A stretch of DNA of 64,000 bases from Microbacterium rhizomatis (lineage in GTDB: Bacteria; Actinomycetota; Actinomycetes; Actinomycetales; Microbacteriaceae): NCBI RefSeq assembly GCF_008710745.1, contig NZ_VYSA01000003.1:372001-436000 (forward strand), given 5' to 3'. This document shows, piece by piece, positions 26,395-35,729 of this stretch. The position numbers and the translations under genes were made by a program. Every line of letters begins with the position of its first letter. Position 1 is the first letter of the stretch. The notes below the pieces were generated by a model. The model was not told the DNA's origin. It made no database searches and saw nothing but the letters and a program-made list of their open reading frames with translations.

Positions 26395-27350
26395 TCCGCT
26401 TCCTCAGCCGCCGGGTGGTCTCCGGCCTCCTCACCCTCTTCGCGATCAGCGCGATCATGTTCCTGCTGTTCTACGTCGCGCCCAACGATCCCGCCCGCAC
26501 GATCGCCGGCGTCCAGGCCACGAACGATCAGGTCGAGCTCGTGCGGGAGCGACTGGGGCTGGATCTTCCGGTCATCGAGCGCTACTTCCTCTACATGGGC
26601 GGGTTGCTCAGGGGTGATCTGGGCTACTCGTTCTACAACCAGCAGCCCGTCCTGGATGCGATCATCCAGCGCCTGCCCGAGACGGCGTCCATCGCGATCG
26701 GGGGCCTGACGATGGCCCTCCTCATCGGCGTCGGCATCGGCATCGGCGCCGCCCGGCGGCCAGGATCACTTCGCGACCGCGTCAGCACGATCTTCGTACT
26801 GAGCGGACTCAGCGTCCCGACCTTCGTGGTGGGCCTCCTCCTGCTGTACGTCTTCTTCTTTCAGCTCACGGTGATCGGCCTGCCGATCTTCCCGGCCGCC
26901 GGCTACGTCGAATTCACCGAGAATCCCCTGGAATGGGCGAGGCACCTGATCCTGCCCTGGGTCACCGTCGGCTTCGTCTCGGCGGCGACCTACGCCCGCC
27001 TCACCCGCAGCCAGCTCGCCGGGGTGCTGGGGGAGGACTACATCCGCACCGCGAGGGCCAAGGGCCTGTCGGACAGCGCGGTCGTCTACAAGCACGGCAT
27101 GCGCAGCGCCCTCACCCCCGTCGTCACGCAGGTGAGCCTCGACATCGCCGTCCTGATGGGCGGGCTCGTCGTGACCGAGCAGATCTTCGGGATCAACGGC
27201 ATCGGCCGCCTCGCGATCCAGTCCGTCAACCGCGGGGATCAGCCCGTCATCATCGGCACGATGCTGCTGGCTTCGCTGTTCGTCGTGATCTCGTCGATCC
27301 TCGTCGATATCGTGTACGCGCTGCTCGACTCGCGCGTGCGGGTCAAGTGA
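26391..27350 (+). CDS. Peptide ABC transporter permease 2b (DppB type)
   Basis: A 319-residue permease. The first helix (VVSGLLTLFAISAIMFLLFYVAPNDP) and the DppB hallmark RERLGLDLPVIERYFLYMGGLLRGDLGYSF are followed by five further membrane segments and the EAA loop (DYIRTARAKGLSDSAVVYKHGMRSAL). The GTG start overlaps the preceding stop by 4 nt. Thirty base pairs separate it from the PPOX gene, which is probably cotranscribed. Confidence 0.95.
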   Translation: MIRFLSRRVVSGLLTLFAISAIMFLLFYVAPNDPARTIAGVQATNDQVELVRERLGLDLPVIERYFLYMGGLLRGDLGYSFYNQQPVLDAIIQRLPETASIAIGGLTMALLIGVGIGIGAARRPGSLRDRVSTIFVLSGLSVPTFVVGLLLLYVFFFQLTVIGLPIFPAAGYVEFTENPLEWARHLILPWVTVGFVSAATYARLTRSQLAGVLGEDYIRTARAKGLSDSAVVYKHGMRSALTPVVTQVSLDIAVLMGGLVVTEQIFGINGIGRLAIQSVNRGDQPVIIGTMLLASLFVVISSILVDIVYALLDSRVRVK

Positions 27351-27380
27351 GCGACAGAGATCGCCGAGGAGAGGGACAGG

Positions 27381-27770
27381 ATGCTGGACGAACGAACGCG
27401 CGCGCTCGCGAAGGGCGTGAACTTCGCAACGCTCACCACGCTCCGGAAGGACGGGTCGCCCACCGCGCAGGTGATGTGGGTCGACTGCGACGACGAGCAC
27501 ATCCTCATCAACACCGAGGTGCATCGCGTCAAATACACCCATATGAAGCGCGATCCACGCGTCGTGGTCGTCATCATCGACAGCCAGGACCCGTACAGCT
27601 ACACCGAGATCCGCGGCGAGGTCGTGGAGTTCGTGGGCGGAGAAGCTGCGCGCACGCACATCGACGAGCTCTCTCAACGCTATTTCGGCCGCCCTTACAT
27701 CCAGGAGCAGATCGAGAGCGAGCGCGTGATCTGCCGGATCCGCCCGACCGTGCGGTCGGGCGGATCCTGA
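27381..27770 (+). CDS. PPOX-class (pyridoxamine-phosphate-oxidase-like) F420-dependent oxidoreductase
   Basis: A 129-residue split-barrel protein: NFATLTTLRKDGSPTAQVMWVDCDDEHILINTE, then KYTHMKRDPRVVVVIID, YTEIRGEVVEF and a C-terminal HIDELSQRYFG. This is the PPOX-class pattern common in actinobacteria, where members use F420 or flavin. It closes the second peptide-transport operon. The C-terminal codons lie within a perfect 15-bp hairpin (27736-27767). With the two LLM proteins it makes three likely F420/flavin enzymes in 15 kb. Confidence 0.88.
   Translation: MLDERTRALAKGVNFATLTTLRKDGSPTAQVMWVDCDDEHILINTEVHRVKYTHMKRDPRVVVVIIDSQDPYSYTEIRGEVVEFVGGEAARTHIDELSQRYFGRPYIQEQIESERVICRIRPTVRSGGS
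27736..27767. terminator. Hairpin between convergent PPOX and DUF885 genes
   Basis: Perfect 15-bp complementarity (GGATCCGCCCGACCG and its complement) around only 2 nt, so in RNA perhaps 13 bp with a 6-nt loop. It is encoded inside the last codons of the PPOX gene, just before its stop, and 18 bp from the convergent DUF885 stop. Likely bidirectional terminator. Confidence 0.6.
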
Positions 27771-27785
27771 GTCAGCCGGTCCGGC

Positions 27786-29462
27786 TCAGCCGGCGAGCAG
27801 GAAGGTGCGCAGCGGGGCGAGTCCCATGGGTCCGAGCGCGAGCGCTTCGCGGTGGAAGTCCGCGAGCGGAGCGTCGGCACCGCGCCGCGCGCGCCAGGCC
27901 TGCCTCGCCTCCATCCAGAGCTTCGCACCGACCTTGAACGCGAGCGCCTGCCCGGGGATACCGAGGTAGCGGTCCACTTCGAATCGCGCGAGGTCCGGCT
28001 CGACCATCGCGAAGTCCTCGAGGAAGGCCTGCGCCAGCTCGGGCGTCCACACGGTCTCGGTCGTGAGCGGAGTCCGTGGGATCGGCCACGCCGTGTGCAT
28101 GCCGATGTCGGCCACGATGCGCACCGACCGCCAGATCTGGCCGAGCACCATCCCGAGGCGTTCGGCCGGATCACGGATCAGTCCGAGCTCGTCCGAGAGC
28201 GCCTCGGCGTAGTGGGCCCACCCTTCCGCGTAGCCGTGAACTTCGCACAGGTAGCGCTGCCACGGATGCAGGTCGGCGTTGGCGCGGTTGATCGTGTGCT
28301 CGAGATGGTGGCCCGGGAGGCCTTCGTGGTGGACGCTCGTGACCTCCTGCCACGTCGAGGCCCTGGGTACCCCACTCGGAATCGTCCACACGATGCGGCT
28401 CGGGACCGAGCCGTCCGGCGGCGCGGGCGTGTAGTAGACGACTCCGGACGATGCCTGCGACACGACGCACTCGACGTCTTCGATCGTGGGCGGGATGTCG
28501 AACGCCTCGGCGCCCAGCACCTCGGCGCTCTCGGCGACGCGTGCGCGCAGCCACGCGACGATCTCATCGATGCCTTCGAGCCGGTAGCGCGGGTCGGCGT
28601 CCAGGAGCGCCGCCGCCGAGCGAACGGGGTCATCCCCCGAGCCCCCGAGCTGGACGGCGAGCTCGCGCGAGAGGGCGACGAGGCGCTCGAGTTCGCTCCA
28701 TCCGAACGCGTACACCTCCGCGAGGTCGACGGGCGTACCGAGCATGCTCGCGACCATCGTGTCGTACACGTCTTCGCCCATCGCGTCTTCGGCGGGTGCG
28801 TCGGGGAGCAGATCGTCGCGGAGGAACCGCACGAGATCGCCCAGGGCTGCGGCCATGGCGGCGGCTGCGGCATCCGCGCGGGCCGCGAGCTCGGGCGCGA
28901 GCCCCTCAGCGCGCTCGATTCCGCCGAAGTAGTCGGTGTCGGCCCAGCCCTGGGCCTGGTCGGCGAGAAGTCCGATCTGGCGCACCGAGGCAACGGACGT
29001 CCCGGAGAAGCGCCCGGCCCGTCCGAGTTCGCGCGCGCGAGAGAGCGAGCGCATGTACTCGTGCACGGCGGCCGGGGCCGCCTCGAGCCGCTCGAGCACG
29101 GCGATGCCCCCGGCATCCTCTCCGATCACGAGGCCCTCGATGCCTTCGACGATGAGGTGCATGGGGCTTGCGAGCCCGGCAGCCATCCGCATCGTGAAGC
29201 CCGTGTCGAACATCGCCCGATCGCCGCTCAGTCGCTCGACGAGCGCCGCACGCAGCACACCGTCGGGGGCGTCGTCGGGCAGAGCCGCGAGCTGGTCGAG
29301 CACGTCGCCCTGCAGCGCGTACCGCTCCTCGAGCCACTCGGGGGAGAGGTCGGCGAGGGCGCGGTCGGGGCGCTCGCGCCGGAGGGCGAGGGCCGCAGAC
29401 GGCTCGCGGGCCGCAAGGGCGCGGGTGTACTCGTCGGCGATGTCGCGGACAGCGGTGGTCAT
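27786..29462 (-). CDS. DUF885-family putative metallopeptidase 2
   Basis: A 558-residue DUF885 protein with the canonical family motif H379-EGLPG-H385-H386 (SVHHEGLPGHHLEHTI) and the downstream HGYAEGWAHYAEALSDELG, which supplies the other metal ligand. The C-terminal half ends with IPGQALAFKVGAKLWMEARQAW. It is only distantly related to copy 1. The ATG overlaps the stop of the upstream aldolase gene (ATGA), so the two form an operon. It may hydrolyse peptides or other amides; the activity is not established. Confidence 0.9.
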   Translation of the reverse strand: MTTAVRDIADEYTRALAAREPSAALALRRERPDRALADLSPEWLEERYALQGDVLDQLAALPDDAPDGVLRAALVERLSGDRAMFDTGFTMRMAAGLASPMHLIVEGIEGLVIGEDAGGIAVLERLEAAPAAVHEYMRSLSRARELGRAGRFSGTSVASVRQIGLLADQAQGWADTDYFGGIERAEGLAPELAARADAAAAAMAAALGDLVRFLRDDLLPDAPAEDAMGEDVYDTMVASMLGTPVDLAEVYAFGWSELERLVALSRELAVQLGGSGDDPVRSAAALLDADPRYRLEGIDEIVAWLRARVAESAEVLGAEAFDIPPTIEDVECVVSQASSGVVYYTPAPPDGSVPSRIVWTIPSGVPRASTWQEVTSVHHEGLPGHHLEHTINRANADLHPWQRYLCEVHGYAEGWAHYAEALSDELGLIRDPAERLGMVLGQIWRSVRIVADIGMHTAWPIPRTPLTTETVWTPELAQAFLEDFAMVEPDLARFEVDRYLGIPGQALAFKVGAKLWMEARQAWRARRGADAPLADFHREALALGPMGLAPLRTFLLAG

Positions 29463-30220
29463 GCGTGCTCCTGTCGTGGGGAGGGGATGCTGCGGGCCTC
29501 GGCGATGAGGGCCGAACCCGCGGCGGAGATCAACTGGGTGTCGACGGCGACCGCGACCGTCGTGAAGCCGCGGTCGGCGAGGGCGCGGGCGGCATCGAGT
29601 CCACCCGCGAAGGCGCCCGCCCGTGTGCCCGCGCGTCTGCAGGCCTCGACCACCGCATCGAGCGGGTTGCCGGGGGAGTGGTCGGCGAGGAGCTCGGCGA
29701 CACTCGTACCGAGGGCGATCGCGAGATCGAACGGCCCGACGAACACCATGTCCACACCGGGAGCACGTGCGATGTCGTCGACCGCGGCGATGGCGCGGGC
29801 CGTCTCGACCATGACCGCGCACGAGACCTGCGCGTTCGCATCGTCGGGCGCCGTCGTCGGTTCGCCGCGGTACGCCGCGAGCGGTCCCCATGAGCGTTCA
29901 CCGAGCGGGGGGTAGCGGGTGGCGGCGGCAGCGGCGGCCGCCTCGGATCCGTCCTGGACCATCGGCACGATCACACCGGCGGCACCGGCGTCCAGCGCAC
30001 GGCCGATCAGGGAGGCCGAGTTGCTCGCGACACGCACATGGACCGGCACGGCGGATGCCGCGGGCACGGAGGCGATCACGCTCGCGTCATCGAAGAGTCC
30101 GTGCTGGGCATCGACGACGAGCAGATCGGCGCCGATGCGGGACATGAGGGATGCGGCTGCAGGGGTGCCGAGCATCGACCACGCCGCGATCTGAAGGGGC
30201 GGATCCGTTGCATCGCTCAC
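29459..30220 (-). CDS. HpcH/HpaI-family aldolase/citrate-lyase-like protein
   Basis: A 253-residue class II (metal-dependent) aldolase of the HpcH/HpaI family. It shows LLVVDAQHGLFDD (the family's D-x-EH region with the general-base His), GVIVPMVQDG, CAVMVETARAIAAVDDIA (metal-binding Glu) and MVFVGPFDLAIALG (metal-binding Asp). Such enzymes split 2-keto-4-hydroxy acids into pyruvate or glyoxylate plus an aldehyde. The expected Glu of the D-x-EH motif is Gln here, a common variant. The GTG start has no ribosome site, and a TAGACT -10 lies 9 bp upstream, so it may be leaderless. Confidence 0.88.
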   Translation of the reverse strand: MSDATDPPLQIAAWSMLGTPAAASLMSRIGADLLVVDAQHGLFDDASVIASVPAASAVPVHVRVASNSASLIGRALDAGAAGVIVPMVQDGSEAAAAAAATRYPPLGERSWGPLAAYRGEPTTAPDDANAQVSCAVMVETARAIAAVDDIARAPGVDMVFVGPFDLAIALGTSVAELLADHSPGNPLDAVVEACRRAGTRAGAFAGGLDAARALADRGFTTVAVAVDTQLISAAGSALIAEARSIPSPRQEHA

Positions 30221-30228
30221 GAGTGAAC

Positions 30229-30234
30229 AGTCTA
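30229..30234 (-). promoter_or_regulatory. Candidate -10 element for a leaderless aldolase transcript
   Basis: TAGACT on the minus strand (TANNNT type) ends 8 nt before the GTG start of the HpcH/HpaI gene, leaving room for transcription to start at or next to the start codon. No Shine-Dalgarno sequence precedes the GTG. Leaderless starts are common in actinobacteria. Confidence 0.4.
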
Positions 30235-30244
30235 GTCCGGTTCT

Positions 30245-30269
30245 GGCTTGCTATTGGAAAGCAAAAGCC
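30245..30269 (-). terminator. Dyad between the HCDH-like and aldolase genes
   Basis: GGCTTGCT (30245-30252) and AGCAAAAGCC (30260-30269) pair with a 2-nt bulge around a 7-nt loop. It follows the TAA of the 3-hydroxyacyl-CoA-dehydrogenase-like gene on the minus strand and overlaps the likely -35 region of the aldolase promoter. It could be a weak terminator or an operator. Confidence 0.3.
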
Positions 30270-30279
30270 GATTCAGACC

Positions 30280-31296
30280 TTACATAAGAGAAGTCGTGAT
30301 GGGTTTCGGAGTTGCGAGTGGGTTGTCGAAATGGCGCAGCAGCGACGCCAGGCGGATCATCGCCCTGTCGCGCTCGTGGACGTTCTCCTCCCATGTCGGA
30401 TGCGGCAGTCGCTGTTCGATGACCGAGGCCACGTGTTCGATCGTCTCGGTGGTCCACGGATCGTCCGAGCCGCGCTCGACGCCGATCCGCGCGTAGACCG
30501 GGCCGATCACCTCGGCATGTCGGCGCAGACCCCCTCGGGTGTTCAGCTCGCTCGTCGTGAACGGGCCGATCACCGACCAGCGCAGGCCGAGACCTTCGCG
30601 CACGAGCGTGTCGACGTCCACGGGCGAGATCACGCCGTCGCGCACCAGGCAGTAGGCCTCGCGCAGGACTGCCCCCTGCAGGCGGTTGAAGACGAATCCC
30701 TCTATCTCGCGATGCAGGACGATGGGGGTGATGTCGACCCGGGTGAGCAGTTCTGTCGCCTTCGCGATGGCGTCGGCCGACGTGAACGGAGCCGGCACGA
30801 CCTCGGCGACGCGGAGGAAGTACGGCGGGTTCGCGGGGTGTACGACGAGGCAGCGCTCCCGCCCCGGCAGGTCCTCCGCGAAGAGCGACGCGATGATCGT
30901 CGAGGTGGAGCTGGCCAGCACCACGCGGCGATCGGTCAGCCGGTCGAGCTCGGCGAAGAGCCCGCGCTTGACCTCGATGTCCTCGATGACGCACTCCTGG
31001 ACGAAGCCCGCTCCCTCCACCGCCGCGTCGAGCGTCGGGGTCATCGTGACGCGCGGCAGCACGTCCGCGACCGGCTCGGCGAGCAGACCGGCGCGAGACA
31101 GGTCGTTCAGCATCGATTCCACCTCGCCGAGCGCGCCCTCCCGGACGCCCGCGGCGGTCTCGAACATCTGCACGCGCACCCCCGCCGAGGCGAAGACGAC
31201 GGCCCAGGCGATTCCGATGCTGCCTGCGCCGATGACCGCCACCGTCTCCGCGACGTGCGAAGCGGTGCTCGATCCGAGCGGAGGGGGTGAAGTCAT
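30280..31296 (-). CDS. 3-hydroxyacyl-CoA dehydrogenase / L-gulonate-3-dehydrogenase-like enzyme
   Basis: A 338-residue NAD-dependent enzyme. The Rossmann domain begins VAVIGAGSIGIAWAVVFASAGVRV (residues ~18-42), with the NAD contact LASSTSTI and the catalytic-His motif HPANPPYFLRVAEVVPAP, then GFVFNRLQGAVLREAYCLV opening the C-terminal dimer domain. The N-PP-x-F/L-VEVV wording and the size match lambda-crystallin-type dehydrogenases, which oxidise beta-hydroxy acids not bound to CoA (for example L-gulonate or carnitine-like substrates). The ATG at 31296 is supported by the start of homology. Same operon as SDR 2 and SDR 3. Confidence 0.88.
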   Translation of the reverse strand: MTSPPPLGSSTASHVAETVAVIGAGSIGIAWAVVFASAGVRVQMFETAAGVREGALGEVESMLNDLSRAGLLAEPVADVLPRVTMTPTLDAAVEGAGFVQECVIEDIEVKRGLFAELDRLTDRRVVLASSTSTIIASLFAEDLPGRERCLVVHPANPPYFLRVAEVVPAPFTSADAIAKATELLTRVDITPIVLHREIEGFVFNRLQGAVLREAYCLVRDGVISPVDVDTLVREGLGLRWSVIGPFTTSELNTRGGLRRHAEVIGPVYARIGVERGSDDPWTTETIEHVASVIEQRLPHPTWEENVHERDRAMIRLASLLRHFDNPLATPKPITTSLM

Positions 31297-31345
31297 GAAA
31301 CGCGTCCGATCCGAAGTGTCGTGCTGAGTGGTGATCTCGTGCGGA

Positions 31346-32104
31346 TCACCGGATGTAAGAGGCACCGTTGAGGTCGATGGTCGATCCGGTGAGGCTGGGG
31401 CAGCGGTCCGAGGCGAGGAAGGCGGCGAGCTCGGCGATCTCCGACACCGCGACGTGTCGGCCCATGACGAGCCCCTCCGCCACGGCGCGCACCTCTTCCG
31501 GGTCGAGGTCTGCCGTCCCCATTCCGCCGTCGACGACGCCGGGGGCGATCGTGTAGACCCGGACTCCCGAGCGCGCGTACGCGCGGGCGAGCGTCTGCGC
31601 GAAGCTGCGCAGCGCTGCTTTGGAGGCGGCATAAGCCCCGAGGTCGGGGATCCGGCTGCCCTGCAGCGCCGCCCAGCTCGAGATCGCGATGATCGAGCCG
31701 GATCCGCGCTCTGCGAACGCCTGCGCCGCCTCTCTCATGAGGGTCGAGGCCGCGATCACATTGACCTGGAGGGAGCGCTGCCATCCGGCATCCCATTCGT
31801 CGTCGTCTCCGGCGAGAGGGGTCGGGGCCATGGCCGCGGCGTTGACGACCACGGTGTCGATGGGCCCCGCTTGCAGCGCACCGGCCCACAGGGCGCGCGC
31901 GCTGTCGCCTCCGCCGAACTCGGTCTGCAGGAGCACGCGGCGCTCCGCCGGGATGCCTGAGAGCGCCTCCGTGGCGGCGTCCCGCCGATGCCGGTAGGTG
32001 CCGACGACCGTCGCGCCCTCGCGGCCGAAGACTCTGGCGAGCTCTCCGCCGATCGCGCCCGAGACACCGGTGATGAGTGCTGTGCGCCCCGCGAGTGTCG
32101 TCAT
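31346..32104 (-). CDS. SDR-family NAD(P)-dependent oxidoreductase 2
   Basis: A 252-residue classical SDR with TGVSGAIGGEL near residue 13, VVVNAAAM, Ser in AISSWAALQG and the active-site Tyr158-x3-Lys162 (AYAASKAA). The shared tail NGASYIR and the SSWAAQ/LQG stretch mark it as the paralogue of SDR 1. It lies 14 bp downstream of SDR 3 in a minus-strand operon driven from the 33-kb divergent promoter. Substrate unknown. Confidence 0.93.
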   Translation of the reverse strand: MTTLAGRTALITGVSGAIGGELARVFGREGATVVGTYRHRRDAATEALSGIPAERRVLLQTEFGGGDSARALWAGALQAGPIDTVVVNAAAMAPTPLAGDDDEWDAGWQRSLQVNVIAASTLMREAAQAFAERGSGSIIAISSWAALQGSRIPDLGAYAASKAALRSFAQTLARAYARSGVRVYTIAPGVVDGGMGTADLDPEEVRAVAEGLVMGRHVAVSEIAELAAFLASDRCPSLTGSTIDLNGASYIR

Positions 32105-32118
32105 ATCGCCCGGTCCCT

Positions 32119-32913
32119 TCAGAGCATTCCGCCGTCGACGGGCAGCAGGTGCCCGGAGATCGCCGCGGAGAGCGGCGATGAGAGGAAGAGGACGGCATCG
32201 GCGACGTCCTGCGCGGTGGCCAGACGCCCGAGCGCGGTCGCTGCGGCCGACCGCTCGAGCGCGGCGTCGCGCTCGAGACCCGTCACCGTGACCCGGCTGT
32301 CGATCCGCGACAGCAGGGCGTCCGTGGCGACGGGGCCGGGAGCCACGGCGTTCGCGCGGATGCCGCGAGGTCCGAGGGCCAGGGCGGTCGAGCGCACGAC
32401 GCCGAGGACCGCGTGCTTGCTCGCGACATAGGAGAGGAGGTTCGGATCGCCTTTCCACGAGTTCAGTGACCCGATCGCGACGATCGTGGAGCCCGGGGGC
32501 ATGTCGGCCGCGACGCTCTTGATCGCTGCGACGACGCCGCGGACATTGACCGACATCGTCCGCGTGAAGTCGTCGAGGTCGATGTCGGCCGGGGAGTGCC
32601 AGGCAGGGACGATCCCGGCGGCGGCGACGAGCCCGTCGAAAGGGCCGTCCGTCGAGAGGGCGCGCACCGCAGCATCCATGGCATCGCCGTCCGTGACGTC
32701 GGCGTGCGCGAACGGCCACGGCGAAGGGGATGCCGGGGCGGCGAGGTCGATGATCGCTCCCTCCGCGCCGTGTGCGGCGAGGGTCTCGACGATGGCGGCG
32801 CCGATACCGCGGGCGCCGCCGGTGACGAGGAAGCGCCGCCCATCCAGCATCCGCGGTCCTGTCGACGCGCGAGCGTCGGAGATCTTCGGATCGTCGTTGA
32901 CCAATGGAGCCAC
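32119..32913 (-). CDS. SDR-family NAD(P)-dependent oxidoreductase 3
   Basis: A 264-residue SDR of the cP2 (FabG-like) type: TGGARGIGAAIVE, DVTDGDAMDAAV, Ser in AIGSLNSW, Tyr162-x3-Lys166 (SYVASKHA) and a terminal SGHLLPVDGGML. It is not a close paralogue of SDR 1 or 2. The GTG at 32913 is preceded by AGAAAG; the first ~20 residues are outside the SDR fold, so a start at the internal ATG before LDGRRFLVTGG is possible. First gene of the minus-strand operon. Confidence 0.92.
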   Translation of the reverse strand: MAPLVNDDPKISDARASTGPRMLDGRRFLVTGGARGIGAAIVETLAAHGAEGAIIDLAAPASPSPWPFAHADVTDGDAMDAAVRALSTDGPFDGLVAAAGIVPAWHSPADIDLDDFTRTMSVNVRGVVAAIKSVAADMPPGSTIVAIGSLNSWKGDPNLLSYVASKHAVLGVVRSTALALGPRGIRANAVAPGPVATDALLSRIDSRVTVTGLERDAALERSAAATALGRLATAQDVADAVLFLSSPLSAAISGHLLPVDGGML

Positions 32914-32959
32914 CTTTCTGTGTCTGCGGGGCTGATCGCCGAGTGGATTGTCAGCAAAT

Positions 32960-33033
32960 GTACGGTATGCGAACGGATCATCGCAATACGAACGATGTTG
33001 TGCGTATTGCGGACAAGTGTGCGTTGTGCAACC
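32960..33033. promoter_or_regulatory. Four-site IclR operator array in the SDR 3 / VOC divergent promoter
   Basis: Four 15-bp elements form two pairs. Pair 1: GTACG-GTATG-CGAAC (32960-32974) and CATCG-CAATA-CGAAC (32979-32993), starts 19 bp apart. Pair 2: GTGCG-TATTG-CGGAC (33000-33014) and GTGCG-TTGTG-CAACC (33019-33033), also 19 bp apart. Pair 1 is nearer SDR 3 and pair 2 nearer the VOC gene, as if each divergent promoter had its own operator. The gap is 193 bp. Confidence 0.6.
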
Positions 33034-33106
33034 ATCTCTTCCAACAACAACGGTTGTCCGCGCGTGCCCCGAACCACGCGAACGGCGATGCTGCGAGGAC
33101 TACGAC

Positions 33107-34065
33107 ATGAACGCACCAGAATTCCGATTCGGGACCCTGCTGGGTCTCGATCACATAGGCATCGGTGTCTCCGACATGGAGGCATCGCTGGTCTTCTACG
33201 GTGCACTCGGATTCGTCGACGTCGCTTTCGACTACACCGGGCCGCTCGGTGGAATCGAGACGGTGACGGGGCACGACGCGACCCAGGCGCGCGTCGTCTT
33301 CCTGCGCAGCTCGAACCCGACGGTGCTCGGACGCTCCGGCATCAAGCTCGTCCAGATCACGAATCGCCCGCAGCCTCCGCTCCCCGACGGCTTCGCCTAC
33401 GGTGAACCGGGCATCTGCGAGGTGTGCATCCACGTCAAGTCGTACGAAGAGTTCCACGAGCGACTCGTCGCCGCCGGCCACACCGTGCTCATGGACCCCA
33501 ACGACCAGATCCTCGAGCCCTATGACACGCACTGCGGGCTGTCGTACATCCAGGACCCCGACGGCGCGAAGATCGAGTTCATCGAGTGGCGTTCGCTCGA
33601 ATCGGGCTGGCCCTACCCCGACGGCCCGCAGGGCGTGAATCACGTCGCCTTCGGCGTCGGCAGCTCCGATCGCACCGAGGCGTTCTACCGCTCACTGGGC
33701 TTCACGGCGAAGCTCTTCGACATGGCCGGCGTCAACGAGCCGATGAATCCGTGGTTCCTCGAGGTCGGCCGTCAGCCCCCCAGCCAGCGCATGATGCTGC
33801 TGATGAGCCCGCACGGCGGATCGCTCGAGCCCGTGGAGCAGACGCCCGCCGGGCCGGACATGCGCGGTGAATGGGGTCACCTCGGTACGTTCGAGTTCTC
33901 GATCGGTGCGCGCAACCTCGACCTCGCGATCGCCTACCTCGACTCGATCGGCGTCGAGCTCGTCGGGGCGCCGCACGAGATCCTCATGGACGGCGGCCGG
34001 AGCTGGCGCTACGCGTACTTCCGCGACCCGGACGGCCTTTACGTCAGCGTGACGGAGGTCCGCGC

Positions 34066-34069
<4 letters not shown>
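33107..34069 (+). CDS. Two-domain VOC-family protein (glyoxalase/dioxygenase-like)
   Basis: A 320-residue protein with two vicinal-oxygen-chelate modules: residues ~13-160 (LLGLDHIGIGVSDMEASLVFY ... YIQDPDGAKIEFIEW) and ~168-318 (VNHVAFGVGSSDRTEAFYRSLGF ... YFRDPDGLYVSVTEV). Each begins with a metal-ligand His and ends with a Glu-containing FxxDPDGxxxE/S motif; the second module has Ser-Val-Thr-Glu there. Such proteins are lyases, isomerases or ring-cleaving dioxygenases. First gene of the module B transport operon and coupled to the ATPase by ATGA. An upstream open frame through the operator region is not counted. Reaction unknown. Confidence 0.88.
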
Positions 34070-34868
<799 letters not shown>

Positions 34869-34869
<1 letters not shown>

Positions 34870-35645
34870 TGTCGATCACCGACTACGACTGGAGCTTGAT
34901 CTGGGATAACCGCGAGGCACTTCTCGCGGGGCTGTGGACGGCGTTCTCCGTCGCGATCGTGGGCCTTGCGATCTCGCTCGTCTTCGGCCTCTTCCTGGCG
35001 GTGCTGCGCTCCGCGCCGCGCCCGCTGAACTGGATCGCGTCGACGTACATCAACGTCTTCCGCGGCGTCCCCGCCCTGGTGAGCGTGATCTGGGTGTACT
35101 TCGGCGTCGCGCTGCTGCTCGGGGTGCGCTTCACCGTGTTCCAGGCGGGCGTGATCGCGCTGTCGCTCCTCTACAGTGCGTTCTTCGCGGAGATCTTCCG
35201 CTCGGCCCTGCAGGCGGTGCCGCCAGGGCACACGGAGGCCGGATGGGCGCTCGGGATGCGGTCCTCGCAGATCTTCTTCTCGGTCACCCTTCCGCAGGCC
35301 GTCAAGATCGCCCTGCCCAACATCGGCAGCATGTTCATCGGCATGGTGAAGGACACATCGACCTTCACCGTCATCGGGCTCCTCGAGGTCGTCCGTGTCA
35401 CGCAGAACCTCGTCGCCACGACGTTCCAGCCGTTCGTGCTCTACACCGCCGCCGCGATCATCTACGTCCTGGCCGCATTCGCGATCGACATCGTGTTCCG
35501 CCTCATCGAGGGCGCGTACGTGCGTCCGCCGCTGGGCGTGGTCGGGCGGACGCTGCGTGCACGTCAGCGCCGCACGATCGAGGCCATCGCGGCCCGCATC
35601 AAGGCGGTCACCCCTGCGACCGGCACCGTGTACACGCCCAAATGA
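34869..35645 (+). CDS. Polar amino-acid ABC transporter permease
   Basis: A 258-residue HisM/GlnP-type permease: LWTAFSVAIVGLAISLVFGLFLAVLR (first helix), the family stretch YINVFRGVPALVSVIWVYFGVALLLG, the EAA-type loop RSALQAVPPGHTEAGWALGMRSSQIFFSVTLPQA, and a final helix with AFAIDIVFRLIEGAYVRPP. A single permease would act as a homodimer. The ATG overlaps the ATPase stop by 1 nt; a GTG one codon upstream is an alternative. Followed by a short duplicated sequence (35641-35672). Confidence 0.94.
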
Positions 35646-35672
35646 CCGCATCCGCAGAATGACCGCATCCGC
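35641..35672 (+). repeat. 15-bp direct duplication after the permease gene
   Basis: AATGACCGCATCCGC occurs at 35641-35655 and 35658-35672, a 17-bp pitch. The first copy includes the permease stop codon. Each copy offers an ATG: the first opens a 6-codon frame, the second a 24-codon frame (35659-35733) whose TGA overlaps the GTG start of the binding protein. Confidence 0.6.
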
Positions 35673-35729
35673 CCCGCAAGCCCGGCACCACCTCCCCACA
35701 TCCCGAAATCACATCGAATGGAGAATCAC

